A program made the position numbers and the translations under genes. A DNA stretch of 51,229 nucleotides from Alphaproteobacteria bacterium 65-37 (GTDB taxonomy: Bacteria; Pseudomonadota; Alphaproteobacteria; Reyranellales; Reyranellaceae), in assembly GCA_001897995.1 (NCBI GenBank), contig MKRV01000029.1, positions 1-51,229 of the forward strand, read 5' to 3'. The notes under the pieces were generated by a model. That model searched no databases and had not been told where the DNA came from. It worked only from the letters and a program-made list of their open reading frames with translations. This document shows positions 1-8,328 of this stretch, piece by piece (the first letter of the stretch is position 1; each line of letters starts with the position of its first letter).

Positions 1-877
1 CGAGCGGAATGTCGACCAGGCCGAACGCCAGCTCCGACATGGTGGTCACGCCCGCCTGCTGAGCGAGGTCGGACAGGAACCTGGCGTTCCTGACGGCGGC
101 TTGCGGCGTCAGCAGCGCGCCAAAGATCGGGGCGAGAACATGCTGGGTGATGCTTTCGCCGAGGAACTGCCCGTTCAGCTCACCATCGGGGCCGAGCCCA
201 ACCCCCGGGAATTTGGCGGCAAGCTCCTTGGTGAGGCCCTGCTTCTTCATGGCCGCGCTATTGGCGAAGACGAAATGCTCGGAGGCGTCCCAGACGAAGA
301 TCGGTTTCTCGGCGGAAATCCTGTCGAGCTCCGTCTTGTCGAGATAGCCCCCCATGGGCACCACGTCGAAGCCGAAGGTGAGCACGTCGGCGTTCGGATC
401 CTTCGAGGCGGCGACGTATTCCGCGAGCTTGGCGAGCGCGGCCTGGCGCGTCTTCACGCCCGGAAAGGCCGGTCCGTAGGGATTGGGTACCGGGAAGTAG
501 CTCAGCAGCGGCCGCGTCAGCGCGGTGGCGCCGATGACGGGGTGCGAATGGGCTTCGACGAAACCCGGATAGATGACGCGGCTCTCGAATTGGCTGTCGA
601 TCTTGTGGGGATACTTCTCGAGCCAAGGCTTGAGCTGTTCCAGCGTTCCCACGGAGAGGATCTTGCCGTCTTTCACGGCGACCGCCGTCGCCTCGGGCCA
701 GCCCGGATCCATGGTCACGATCTTCCGTGCCGTGAAAACGGTGACCATGCCATCGCCGAGCGCTGCGCCGGCGGGGGCCGTTCGACTATCGGCGGGCGCT
801 TGCGCCAAGGCCGGCGGCAACGCCCCCGCAAGGGCGAGAGCAAACCCCAGAGCCCCGACGGCAACAATCTTCAGCAT
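1..877 (-). CDS. Exported amidohydrolase, YtcJ-like (3' end outside window)
   Basis: The frame stays open from ATG at 877 to the left edge (292 codons). The protein begins with a Sec-type signal (MLKIVAVGALGFALALAG, then an ALAQA cleavage region near residue 28). It continues with FTARKIVTMDPGWPEATAVAV, the usual beta-sandwich opening of YtcJ-type amidohydrolases. The metal-binding HSH appears as FVEAHSHP, and a WDASEHFVFANSAA stretch is typical of the family. YtcJ-type enzymes hydrolyse amides or related bonds with metal bound by the HxH pair. The substrate cannot be read from sequence. It lies 234 bp downstream of a Bug gene on the same strand and may end the catabolic locus. The C-terminal metal ligands lie beyond the window. 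Confidence 0.85.
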   Translation of the reverse strand, partial: MLKIVAVGALGFALALAGALPPALAQAPADSRTAPAGAALGDGMVTVFTARKIVTMDPGWPEATAVAVKDGKILSVGTLEQLKPWLEKYPHKIDSQFESRVIYPGFVEAHSHPVIGATALTRPLLSYFPVPNPYGPAFPGVKTRQAALAKLAEYVAASKDPNADVLTFGFDVVPMGGYLDKTELDRISAEKPIFVWDASEHFVFANSAAMKKQGLTKELAAKFPGVGLGPDGELNGQFLGESITQHVLAPIFGALLTPQAAVRNARFLSDLAQQAGVTTMSELAFGLVDIPL

Positions 878-1111
878 CGCGCTTTCCCCGCTTCGCAGAC
901 CTGCAGGCCACCCAGTCCTGCTACTGGAGCGAGATCACCGACGACTAGCCGTATTGCGCAAAAGGGAGCGGCCAAAACGTGATGGGTGGCGCCGCCGCGA
1001 TGGCGCGCGCGCTCGACCAGCAGCCGTCCAGGCTCGGCACTATCTCGTCAGTGCCGCGCCGCCGCCTCTGCTCCGCAATCATCCAGTCGCTGAGATAGCC
1101 TTCCGCATGAC

Positions 1112-2065
1112 CTAAGGCTTCAAGTTCAGCGTGGGCAGAACCTTGCCGAACTGGTCGCGGCTGTCGAGGATTTGACGCCGAAATTTCTCGCCGAGCACGA
1201 GTTCAGGGACGAAATTGTAGGTGTCCAGCAGTTTCCGCCACTCGGCGGATCCCGAAAGCTTTTGAAGGAACTGCGTCCAGACCTGAACGACTTCCGTCGG
1301 TAGATTGGCCGGCCCGGCCAGGCCGTATCCCGTTCTGAGATTGTACGGATATCCAAGCTCGCCGAAGCACGGGATGTTCTCCATGCCCTGCGCCCGGGTC
1401 GGGCCCTGCTCCGACAGCAGGCGAACACGCCCGGCCGACAGCATCGGGCCGTAGTCCGCCGTGACGATCATGTCGACGTGTCCGCCCATCATCGAGGTCA
1501 GCGCCTCGGCGCCGCCCTTGAACGGCACGAAGATCGTCTTCAAGCCGAGCATCTTGAAGGCCGCCTCGTTCGCCGCCTGCTGAGGCGAGAGCGGCGTCGC
1601 CGACGCCCATTTCAGCGTCTCCGGCTTGTTCTTGGCATATTCGAGCGCGTCGGCCCACGTCTTGATCGGGCTCTCCGACATCACGTAGTTCGGGTAGAGA
1701 ACGGTCGCGTACTGCCCAATGAAGGTGAAATCCTTGTCGACGTTGTACGGCAGCGTCTGGAAGAACGGCGCCGTCGTGTAGGGCGTGTAGGTCACCGCGA
1801 TCAGCGTGTAGCCGTCCTTCGCGGCGTGCGCCACCCTCGCGGGCGCGATCGTTTGCGCACCGCCGGGCCGGTTCTCGACGACCACCTGGATGCCGAACTG
1901 TTCGCTGGCCTCGCGTGCCATGAACCGGATGGTGGCATCGACCGAGCCGCCTGGGCTCAGCCCCACCACGATCGTCACCGGGGCATTGGGATAGGGTTTC
2001 TGGGCCCGGACGATGCTCGGTGCCGCGAGGCACGCAGAAAAGGCCAACAAGCCACGACGCTTCAT
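1112..2065 (-). CDS. Bug-family (TTT) periplasmic solute-binding protein
   Basis: This 317-residue protein has an N-terminal signal (MKRRGLLAFSACLAAPSIVRA) followed by the Bug hallmark YPNAPVTIVVGLSPGGSVD and VVVENRPGG. Bug proteins bind small carboxylates in the periplasm and classically feed tripartite tricarboxylate transporters. No TctA or TctB membrane partner is in this window, so it is an orphan receptor, as is common for this family. The start is supported by an AGGAG just upstream. The dehydrogenase gene stops 9 bp before it, so the two are co-transcribed. The ligand is unknown; a hydroxy- or dicarboxylate would suit the neighbouring dehydrogenase and aldolase. Confidence 0.9.
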   Translation of the reverse strand: MKRRGLLAFSACLAAPSIVRAQKPYPNAPVTIVVGLSPGGSVDATIRFMAREASEQFGIQVVVENRPGGAQTIAPARVAHAAKDGYTLIAVTYTPYTTAPFFQTLPYNVDKDFTFIGQYATVLYPNYVMSESPIKTWADALEYAKNKPETLKWASATPLSPQQAANEAAFKMLGLKTIFVPFKGGAEALTSMMGGHVDMIVTADYGPMLSAGRVRLLSEQGPTRAQGMENIPCFGELGYPYNLRTGYGLAGPANLPTEVVQVWTQFLQKLSGSAEWRKLLDTYNFVPELVLGEKFRRQILDSRDQFGKVLPTLNLKP

Positions 2066-2074
2066 CTGTGTCTC

Positions 2075-3001
2075 CTAGTCTGGAACCGGCGTGATGACTG
2101 GCTCACCACGAAGAAATCGGTCGATGTTCCGTCGGAACAGCGCCACGGCCGCTTCGTGCACCTCCGGCGCCCATCCGGCGATGTGAGGTGTCAGCACCAC
2201 ATTGTCCAAATTGCCGAATGCCGCCGGCACCCGCGGCTCGTCCTCGTAGACGTCCAACCCCGCCCCTGCGATCGCGCCCGCTTCGAGGGCGGCGACCAGT
2301 GCCTGGGTATCCACGACGCTTCCACGACCGACATTCACCAGAAAGCCGTCAGGCCCCAGCGCCTTCAACACGTCGCCGTCGATCATGTGGTGGGTGGACG
2401 CGCCGCCGGGCACGGCCACGACCAGCAGGTCGACATTCTCGGCGAGGTCGCGGGCCGACTGAAAATGGCGCCAAGGCAGGTCTGCCCGCGGCCCCCGGGT
2501 GTGATAGGCGATTGTCATGTCGAACGCTTCGGCACGACGCGCGATGCGCTCGCCAATCCGGCCCATGCCGACGAGTCCCAAACGCTTGCCCGTCGGGATC
2601 ATCGGCGGCTGGACGTTCTTGCGCCAGTTGCCCTGCTTGGTGAGCGCCGAGAGCTTCGGGATGTTGCGCATCAGCGCGAAGAGAAGCGCAAAGGCGTGAT
2701 CTGCCACCGAGGTGGCGTTGGTGCCGGCGTCGTAAGACACCACGATCCTCTTTTCCCGCGCCGCCGCGAGGTCGATCTTGTCGTACCCTGCGCCCCAGAC
2801 ATGGATCAGCCCGAGCGCGGGAAGCAGATCCATCTGCTCCCGCGACAGGCCCGCCTGCCCTGTCACGGCAATACGGGCGGCAGTCCGCACATCCTGATCG
2901 GGCAGCGGCCCGTGGGGCGGAAAGTCGACGAAGGTGAAGTCGCCGCCCAGCCCGCGCCGCGCCGGAGCGCCATCGAAGTTGATCAGGATGTACGGCTTCA
3001 T
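2075..3001 (-). CDS. D-isomer-specific 2-hydroxyacid dehydrogenase
   Basis: From ATG 3001 the protein has 308 residues. An alternative start 51 nt upstream would overlap the previous gene and adds residues unlike the family, so I prefer 3001. The Rossmann motif GMGRIG is at about residues 145-150, and NVGRGSVVD contains the substrate Arg near 226. The catalytic acid in DVYEDEPRVP is near 255 and the catalytic His in HIAGW near 273. Such enzymes reduce 2-keto acids to D-2-hydroxyacids with NAD(P)H; HIAGW resembles the glyoxylate/hydroxypyruvate group, but specificity is not settled. It lies 10 bp after the RraA-like gene and 9 bp before a Bug gene. Confidence 0.9.
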   Translation of the reverse strand: MKPYILINFDGAPARRGLGGDFTFVDFPPHGPLPDQDVRTAARIAVTGQAGLSREQMDLLPALGLIHVWGAGYDKIDLAAAREKRIVVSYDAGTNATSVADHAFALLFALMRNIPKLSALTKQGNWRKNVQPPMIPTGKRLGLVGMGRIGERIARRAEAFDMTIAYHTRGPRADLPWRHFQSARDLAENVDLLVVAVPGGASTHHMIDGDVLKALGPDGFLVNVGRGSVVDTQALVAALEAGAIAGAGLDVYEDEPRVPAAFGNLDNVVLTPHIAGWAPEVHEAAVALFRRNIDRFLRGEPVITPVPD

Positions 3002-3011
3002 TCGGCCGCCG

Positions 3012-3686
3012 TCAGTCTTCGAACTCGCAGCCACCCTTCTTGAGCGCTTCAAGCACCCACGAGCGATCGCTGGTGCCTTTCAACACGGCATCCATGCTGC
3101 GCTGCTCGGCGTCGTTCTTGGCCTTCGCGGCCTTGTAGACGGCGTCGACCTGATCGAACGGAATGCAGAGCACGCCGTCGTCGTCGCCGACGATGAGATC
3201 GCCCGGCTCGACCACCATACCGTCCAGCGCAATTGGACCGTTGAGCTCGCCGGGTCCGTCCTTGTAGGGCCCGCGATGCGTGACGCCGCCGGCATAGACG
3301 GGGAACTCATTCGTGCTGATCCAATTGTAATCACGCACGGCACCATGAATGATGACGCCGGCCAGACCAATGACCTTGGCGTGCGTGAGCATCAGCTCGC
3401 CGACAATGGCATTGGTCAGATCGCCACCGGCATCGACCACGATCACGTCTCCCGGCGATGCCGTGTTGAAGGCATGATGCACCATCAGATTGTCGCCCGG
3501 GCGGGTCTTCACGGTAACGGCCGGTCCGGCCAGCCCTCCTCGGGCGTGCAGGGGCCGCAGCCTCGGACCACCGGCGGCGATCCTCGACATGACGTCGCTG
3601 ATATTGGCGACTGGGATCGCCTTGAACTTGTTCACCATCTCCACGGAAACCTGACGCTTCCGGGTTTTGACGCTGTATCCGATCAT
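3012..3686 (-). CDS. RraA-like / HMG-CHA aldolase family protein
   Basis: This 224-residue protein has the RraA fold signature: PGDVIVVDAGGDLTNAIVGE, then GLAGVIIHGAVRD and VGDDDGVLCIP. Enzymes of this family (4-hydroxy-4-methyl-2-oxoglutarate or 4-carboxy-4-hydroxy-2-oxoadipate aldolase, oxaloacetate decarboxylase) cleave oxo-acids with a divalent metal. The GGDLTNA loop and the Arg in GAVRD are the expected active-site elements. True RraA (RNase E inhibitor) is unlikely in this catabolic setting. It sits between a Bug gene (40 bp upstream) and a dehydrogenase (10 bp downstream), so a role in oxo- or hydroxy-acid breakdown is the natural inference. Confidence 0.85.
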   Translation of the reverse strand: MIGYSVKTRKRQVSVEMVNKFKAIPVANISDVMSRIAAGGPRLRPLHARGGLAGPAVTVKTRPGDNLMVHHAFNTASPGDVIVVDAGGDLTNAIVGELMLTHAKVIGLAGVIIHGAVRDYNWISTNEFPVYAGGVTHRGPYKDGPGELNGPIALDGMVVEPGDLIVGDDDGVLCIPFDQVDAVYKAAKAKNDAEQRSMDAVLKGTSDRSWVLEALKKGGCEFED

Positions 3687-3726
3687 TTGAATGCTCGCAT
3701 GGTCATAGGGTGGATGTCGCCAGGCC

Positions 3727-4722
3727 TTACTTTCCGATGTTGAGGCTCGCGATGACGGGTTCCCAGCGCGCGTAGTCGTCGGCGATCAGCTTCGCCAGCT
3801 CCTCGGAAGACCCGCTTCTCGGCTCCAGCCCCAGCTTGGTGTACTGCTCACGCACGGCTTCATCGGCCATCGACGACCGGATGGCGTCCCCCAGTATCGC
3901 AACGATGTTCGCCGGCGTCTTGGGGGGAGCCAGCACGCCGAAATGGTTCACCGCGAGGAAGCCGGGGATCGTGTCGGACATCGGCGGGACGCCGGGCATG
4001 AGCGGGGTTGGCCCTGCGGTCGTCACCGCAATCGCCTTCGCTCCCTTGCCAAGGCCGATCGCGATTCGCGCATCGGGCAGACTGTTGATCATCATCTTCA
4101 CTTCGCCGTTGGCTACGGCAACGTCGGTCTGGCTGCCGCTGGAATACGGCACCACTTCCATCTTGGTCCCGGTCATCCTCTGGAACAGTTCGCCCGCCAG
4201 GTGGCCAAACGAGCCGACGCCCGCCGTGCCGTAATTCACCTTGCCGGGATTCGCCTTCACGTAGGCGATGAACTCCGCGACGCTCGCGGCCGGCATGTCG
4301 CCGCTGATCACCATCACCATCGGCACGTCCGCGACCTGCGCAATCGGCGTGAAACTGGTCCGGTAATCGATGAACGACTGCTTGTCCTGCATCAGCGGCG
4401 CCAGAACGTTGCCCGTGTTCGGCACCAGCACGGTCGTGCCGTCGGGCGGCGCGTTGGCGACGTAGCGCGCCGCGATCGATCCTGTCGCACCGGCCTTGTT
4501 CTCGATCACCAAGGTACGCTGCAGGGCCTTGCGCAGCGGCTCCTGCAAGGCGCGCGCGACGATGTCGCTGGTCCCGCCCGGCCCATAGGGCACGACGATC
4601 TTGATCGGCCGGTCGCTCAGGCCCTGGGCATGCGCCGTGCCGATCGACTGGCCGATCGCCGGGCCCAGTGCCGCCAGCGCCGCGGCGCCCCCCATGAAAG
4701 ACCTGCGAGTCTGCTCCACCAT
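3727..4722 (-). CDS. Bug-family (TTT) solute-binding protein with Tat-type signal
   Basis: This 331-residue protein starts MVEQTRRSFMGGAAALAALG and has an AHAQ cleavage region near residue 33; the RRSFMG core suggests Tat export. The mature part shows the Bug pattern IKIVVPYGPGGTSDIVAR, VIENKAGATG and YGTAGVGSFGHLAGE. It is the first gene of the second block of the locus, 98 bp after accC. That gap holds the palindrome at 4766-4780 that also precedes the aminotransferase gene, so it probably has its own IclR-controlled promoter. A GGGAGGGT run lies directly before the ATG. The ligand is unknown, and the TctAB partners are not in the window. Confidence 0.9.
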   Translation of the reverse strand: MVEQTRRSFMGGAAALAALGPAIGQSIGTAHAQGLSDRPIKIVVPYGPGGTSDIVARALQEPLRKALQRTLVIENKAGATGSIAARYVANAPPDGTTVLVPNTGNVLAPLMQDKQSFIDYRTSFTPIAQVADVPMVMVISGDMPAASVAEFIAYVKANPGKVNYGTAGVGSFGHLAGELFQRMTGTKMEVVPYSSGSQTDVAVANGEVKMMINSLPDARIAIGLGKGAKAIAVTTAGPTPLMPGVPPMSDTIPGFLAVNHFGVLAPPKTPANIVAILGDAIRSSMADEAVREQYTKLGLEPRSGSSEELAKLIADDYARWEPVIASLNIGK

Positions 4723-4765
4723 ACCCTCCCCAATCGAGCCCTAGTCGAGATCGTCACGATAGGAT

Positions 4766-4780
4766 CATAATGTCGTTATG
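4766..4780. promoter_or_regulatory. Putative IclR operator, copy 2
   Basis: CATAATGTCGTTATG is an imperfect palindrome with a single central base. It lies 44-58 bp upstream of the Bug gene start at 4722. The same 15-mer with one central change (CATAATGCCGTTATG) is at 10766-10780, before the aminotransferase operon and beside the iclR gene. IclR proteins bind short palindromes of about this size. The pairing of operator with regulator is inferred from position. Confidence 0.6.
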
Positions 4781-4820
4781 AAATGCAAGGAGAGATCACT
4801 CACCATGCAACTCGTCGAAA

Positions 4821-6173
4821 TCAGGCACGATCCTGCTGTAATTTGCGTTCGAGAAAATGGATGCTCACGCCGCCATCCTCGAACGCCGGCTGGTCCAGAA
4901 CGAACAGGTGAAGGGCGGCATTGGTCGCCACCCCTTCCACGCGCAACTCGGCCAATGCGGCTTTCATCCGCGCCATGCACTCGGCCCGATCGCGCCCCGA
5001 CGCGATGATCTTGGCGATCAGCGAGTCGTAGTGCGGAGGCACCTCCGCTCCGGCCTGCATGTGACTGTCCACGCGAATGCCCGGCCCGCCCGGCGCATGC
5101 CAGTGCGTGAGCCGGCCGGGACTGGGCCGCCCCTCGAAGCCCTGCTCGGCGTTGATCCGGCACTCGATCGCATGGCCTTCGGTTCGCACGTCCTGCTGCG
5201 CGAGCGACAGTCTCTCTCCCAGGGCCGCGCGGAGCTGCTCGCGCACGATGTCGATGCCGGTCACTTGCTCGGTGATGGTATGCTCGACCTGTATGCGGGT
5301 ATTCATCTCGATGAAGGCGAAGGTTCCGTCTTCATACAGGAACTCGAACGTGCCGACGCCCCGGTAGCCGATCGCGCGGCAGGCAGCCGCGCAGCGCTCT
5401 CCCAGAACCGCGATCGCCTCCCGGGGAATGCCCGGCGCCGGCGCCTCCTCGATCAGCTTCTGATGCCGCCGTTGGATCGAGCAGTCGCGTTCGCCCAGCC
5501 AGATCGCGTTTCCATGATTGTCGCACAATATCTGGATCTCGATGTGCCTCGGCAGTTCGAGGAATTTCTCCAGGTACAGCTCGGCATTGCCGAACGCCCG
5601 AAATGCCTCCTCGCGCGTCGTCGCAATCGCCGTGCCAAGCTCCTTCGCATCGCGGACGACGCGCATGCCGCGGCCGCCGCCACCGCCGGCCGCCTTGACG
5701 ATCACGGGAAAGCCGACCTCGCCTGCGATCTCGACGCAACGGGCCGTATCCGCCGGCAAGGCGCCGTCGCTGCCCGGCACGCACGGCACGCCGGCCGCGC
5801 GCATCGCCGCCTTCGCCCTGATCTTGTCCCCCATCAGCCGGATGACGCCCGAGGTCGGACCGATGAAGGTCAATCCAGCCTGTTCGACCCTGGCCGCGAA
5901 GTCGGCGTTCTCCGACAGGAAGCCATATCCGGGATGAATGGCGTCGGCTCCCGTCACTTCCGCCGCCAGCAGCAGGGCACCGGCATCGAGGTAGCTCTCG
6001 GCGGCCCGCCCCGGCCCGATACAAACGCTGTCGTCCGCGGCCTGCAGCCAGGCGCCGCCGCGATCCGCCTCGGAGCAGACCGCAACGGCACGCAACCCCA
6101 GCGTTCGACAGGCGCGAATGACGCGAAGCGCGATCTCCCCGCGGTTCGCGACCAGGACGGTCTTGAAGCTCAC
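4821..6173 (-). CDS. accC: Biotin carboxylase subunit (AccC type)
   Basis: This 450-residue protein starts at GTG 6173. It has the full biotin carboxylase layout: ANRGEIALRVIRACR at the N-terminus, the ATP-grasp glycine loop GGGGGRGMRVV, ERDCSIQRRHQKLIEE, and the catalytic EMNTRIQVEH segment. The last normally reads EMNTRLQVEH. It carboxylates the biotin of a carrier protein using ATP and bicarbonate. Its neighbours are PxpABC and two carrier-like proteins rather than AccA/AccD or a propionyl-CoA transferase. It therefore probably works with the PxpB-PxpC (urea-amidolyase-like) transferase unit and not in fatty acid synthesis. The gap to pxpA is 9 bp. Confidence 0.92.
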   Translation of the reverse strand: MSFKTVLVANRGEIALRVIRACRTLGLRAVAVCSEADRGGAWLQAADDSVCIGPGRAAESYLDAGALLLAAEVTGADAIHPGYGFLSENADFAARVEQAGLTFIGPTSGVIRLMGDKIRAKAAMRAAGVPCVPGSDGALPADTARCVEIAGEVGFPVIVKAAGGGGGRGMRVVRDAKELGTAIATTREEAFRAFGNAELYLEKFLELPRHIEIQILCDNHGNAIWLGERDCSIQRRHQKLIEEAPAPGIPREAIAVLGERCAAACRAIGYRGVGTFEFLYEDGTFAFIEMNTRIQVEHTITEQVTGIDIVREQLRAALGERLSLAQQDVRTEGHAIECRINAEQGFEGRPSPGRLTHWHAPGGPGIRVDSHMQAGAEVPPHYDSLIAKIIASGRDRAECMARMKAALAELRVEGVATNAALHLFVLDQPAFEDGGVSIHFLERKLQQDRA

Positions 6174-6182
6174 CGGATCAGC

Positions 6183-6950
6183 TCAGTCGACGAGCTCCGT
6201 GAACGGCACGACTTGCCCGCCACCCTTTACGACCGCCTCACGGACGGCCGTCGCGATCTCGACGGCACCAGGCGTGTCGGAATGGATCAGCACGGTCTTG
6301 GCGTCGATCTTCACGGTCTTGCCGGACTGGGCGGTAACGGTGCCGTCATTGAGGAACTGGGTGATGTTCCGCTTCACCGCGGACAGGTCGGTGATCAGTG
6401 CGCCGGGCAACTTGCGGTTCACCAGCCGTCCTTCGTCGTCATACGCCCGGTCCGCGAAGACCTTGCCGACGGTTCGCAGACCGATCTTGCGCGCATACTT
6501 GAAGCCGTGCGCGGACGGCGCAGCGGCATAGACGAGGTCCTTGTCGAACTTCTTGAAGGCGTCGAGGATGAGCTCGATGTACTCGTGGTTCTCCGCCGCC
6601 ATGTTTCCCATGGCGCCATGGGTGCCGGCATGGGTGACCTTGTAGTCGGCGACCCTGGCGATCGCATAGAGGGCGCCGAGCTGATACAGCGCGTGCTTCT
6701 GCATGTCGCGCGGATCGATCTTCATCGGGATGCGGCCGAAGCCCAGCAGATCCGGCAGTCCGCAATGCGCGCCGATCGCCACGCCCCGCTCCTTCGCCAT
6801 TTCGACCGTGCGCGTCATGATCACGGCGTCGCCGCCATGGAAGCCGCAGGCGATGTTGGCGGACGAGATGAGCTTCATCAGCGCGTCGTCGTCACCCATC
6901 TTCCAGCGGCCGAAGCCTTCACCGAGATCCGAGTTGATGTCGATTTTCAT
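6183..6950 (-). CDS. pxpA: 5-oxoprolinase subunit A (LamB/YcsF family)
   Basis: This 255-residue protein from ATG 6950 overlaps the previous gene by 4 nt. It opens with DINSDLGEGFG and continues SSANIACGFHGGDAVIM and GVAIGAHCGLPDLLGFGR. These are the LamB/YcsF signatures (canonical forms are ACGFHAGD and GAHPGYPDL), with Cys in place of the common Pro. In Bacillus and E. coli PxpA works with PxpBC to open 5-oxoproline with ATP. Here it sits inside a set that also has biotin carboxylase and carriers, so a lactam or cyclic amide other than 5-oxoproline is possible. Confidence 0.9.
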   Translation of the reverse strand: MKIDINSDLGEGFGRWKMGDDDALMKLISSANIACGFHGGDAVIMTRTVEMAKERGVAIGAHCGLPDLLGFGRIPMKIDPRDMQKHALYQLGALYAIARVADYKVTHAGTHGAMGNMAAENHEYIELILDAFKKFDKDLVYAAAPSAHGFKYARKIGLRTVGKVFADRAYDDEGRLVNRKLPGALITDLSAVKRNITQFLNDGTVTAQSGKTVKIDAKTVLIHSDTPGAVEIATAVREAVVKGGGQVVPFTELVD

Positions 6951-7339
6951 GACAGTCCTTTCGTTTCCAGGATTTCGAACAAAGGCGTCCCGTACTCGAC
7001 GCGCTGACCTTGCCGACCGAGTATCTTCGTCAGCTTTCCGGCAACCGGCGACACGACCGGCCGACGCAAGGGCCCTACGGCCACCGTCGCGACGATGTCG
7101 CCCGCCGCGATGGAGGCGCCCACGGCAAGGGGGCCGGTTGCCTCCAGATCCAGAACGCCGAAGGCCGTTGCAGAAATCGTCCGGGCAGCCTTGCGAGGAG
7201 AGCTCGACGGGCCTGGCCGCGCGCCGGCGGCACTGACCAGCCGCAGTTCCTCCGCGTCGTGGCGGATGTCGAGCTCGGCCACGCCGTTGCGCTTCATGGA
7301 GGCGACCAGGAGCGCGATCTCGTCGGACGTGAACATCAT
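6947..7339 (-). CDS. Biotin-carrier-like protein lacking the biotinyl lysine
   Basis: This is a 130-residue protein from ATG 7339, with ATGA overlap with pxpC and a 4-nt overlap with pxpA. The N-terminal helix (DEIALLVASMKRNGVAELDI) resembles BCCP. The C-terminal half follows the biotinyl/lipoyl fold: LAVGASIAAGDIV, then SPVAGKLTKILGRQGQ and VEYGTPLFEILE. In a hand alignment to AccB, the EAMK lysine position is occupied by Pro 90 (VAVGPLRR). The fold is thus kept while the modification site is lost. It may be a structural or docking subunit of the carboxylase complex. A duplicated accB that decayed is the alternative, but the intact, overlapping frame argues against simple decay. Confidence 0.75.
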   Translation of the reverse strand: MMFTSDEIALLVASMKRNGVAELDIRHDAEELRLVSAAGARPGPSSSPRKAARTISATAFGVLDLEATGPLAVGASIAAGDIVATVAVGPLRRPVVSPVAGKLTKILGRQGQRVEYGTPLFEILETKGLS

Positions 7340-8328
7340 GCGATCGCGCTCCGGCAATAGCCGGCAAGCCGTCGCAACCTCGCGAGGTAGGCCTCCGCCG
7401 CTTCCTCGGCCGCTCGCGCCTCCGCCAGGGAACACCACACGAAACGCAGCGTGCCGCCCGGCGGCAACTGGCCGATCCGCCAGAGATCCGCTTCGATCAC
7501 CACACCGATCTTGGGATAGCCTCCGGCGGAATTGGCTTCGGCAAGCTGGATGAGCGGCTGGCCCGACGGCGGCACCTGGATGACGCCCGGCACGATGGCG
7601 TGCGAGCGCATCTCGAGCAGCGCGTTGCGTCGCAACGGCGTTCCGGAAAGGGCGTAGCCCTGCCGGTTGCTGCGCGCGGTCACCTTCCAGGGCGTCCGAC
7701 AGAGCGCGTTCCGCGATGCCTCGTCGAACGTCTGGTACTCCGCCGCCGGAATGGCGCGCACGACCGTCTCGCCCTCGGCGAGGTCCTCACACGTCGCCGC
7801 CGCCACGGCCTCCGCAGCCGGCGTCGCACCGACACCTGCGCCATCGCGAAACAGGAACGGCTCAGGCGCACGGCTCTGCAGGACATCGCCGGCCAGCAAA
7901 GCGCGACCGTGATAGCCGCCGAAGCTGTCGCGCGCATGCGTGCTGCGCGAGCCCAGGACCTTCGGCACGTCGAAGCCCCCGGCGATCGTCAGATAGGCGC
8001 GCATCTCCTTGCGCGGCGACGACAGGACGAGCTCGTCGCCGGCCTCTGCCCGCGTCGCCCACCAGGCCGGCAGGCGGCGGCCGGACAAGCGGGCTTCGCA
8101 GTCCGCACCGGTCACCGCAAAGGCGGTCTCCTTGGTGAAGCGCAGCCGGACGGGAAAGAGCTGGAATTCGAGTCCGGCCTCGCCCTCTTCATTGCCCAGC
8201 AGCGCATTGCCGGCCGCAAGAGCCAGGCGGTCCATCACGCCACCGCGGCCGATGCCATGCTGCCGATAGCCCACGCGGCCCAGATCCTGCATCGTGTTCA
8301 GCGGCGGCGTCTCGAGGATCTCGATCAT
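7336..8328 (-). CDS. pxpC: 5-oxoprolinase subunit C / biotin-dependent carboxyltransferase (KipA-like)
   Basis: This 330-residue protein from ATG 8328 has an ATGA overlap with pxpB. Family signatures are TMQDLGRVGYRQHGIGRGG followed by MDRLALAAGNALLGN, AGGFDVPKVLGSRSTHAR, and GQPLIQLAEANSAGGYPKIG near the C-terminus. PxpC (KipA, allophanate hydrolase subunit 2) pairs with PxpB. The same two domains form the carboxyltransferase module of urea amidolyase. With AccB and AccC in the same operon, a carboxyltransferase role toward a lactam or amide nitrogen is plausible. The extra upstream open frame to 8676 overlaps pxpB and is not coding. Confidence 0.9.
   Translation of the reverse strand: MIEILETPPLNTMQDLGRVGYRQHGIGRGGVMDRLALAAGNALLGNEEGEAGLEFQLFPVRLRFTKETAFAVTGADCEARLSGRRLPAWWATRAEAGDELVLSSPRKEMRAYLTIAGGFDVPKVLGSRSTHARDSFGGYHGRALLAGDVLQSRAPEPFLFRDGAGVGATPAAEAVAAATCEDLAEGETVVRAIPAAEYQTFDEASRNALCRTPWKVTARSNRQGYALSGTPLRRNALLEMRSHAIVPGVIQVPPSGQPLIQLAEANSAGGYPKIGVVIEADLWRIGQLPPGGTLRFVWCSLAEARAAEEAAEAYLARLRRLAGYCRSAIA

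Noticed and set aside
101..982. A 293-codon open frame on the plus strand
   Set aside because: It is antisense to the exported amidohydrolase, which carries a signal peptide and the HSH metal motif.
1478..3043. A 521-codon open frame on the plus strand
   Set aside because: It runs antisense to the Bug and dehydrogenase genes, whose motifs are unmistakable.
4857..7007. A 716-codon open frame on the plus strand
   Set aside because: It is antisense to accC and pxpA, is rich in Arg, His and Gly, and shows no family motif. It is an antisense shadow of GC-rich codon use.
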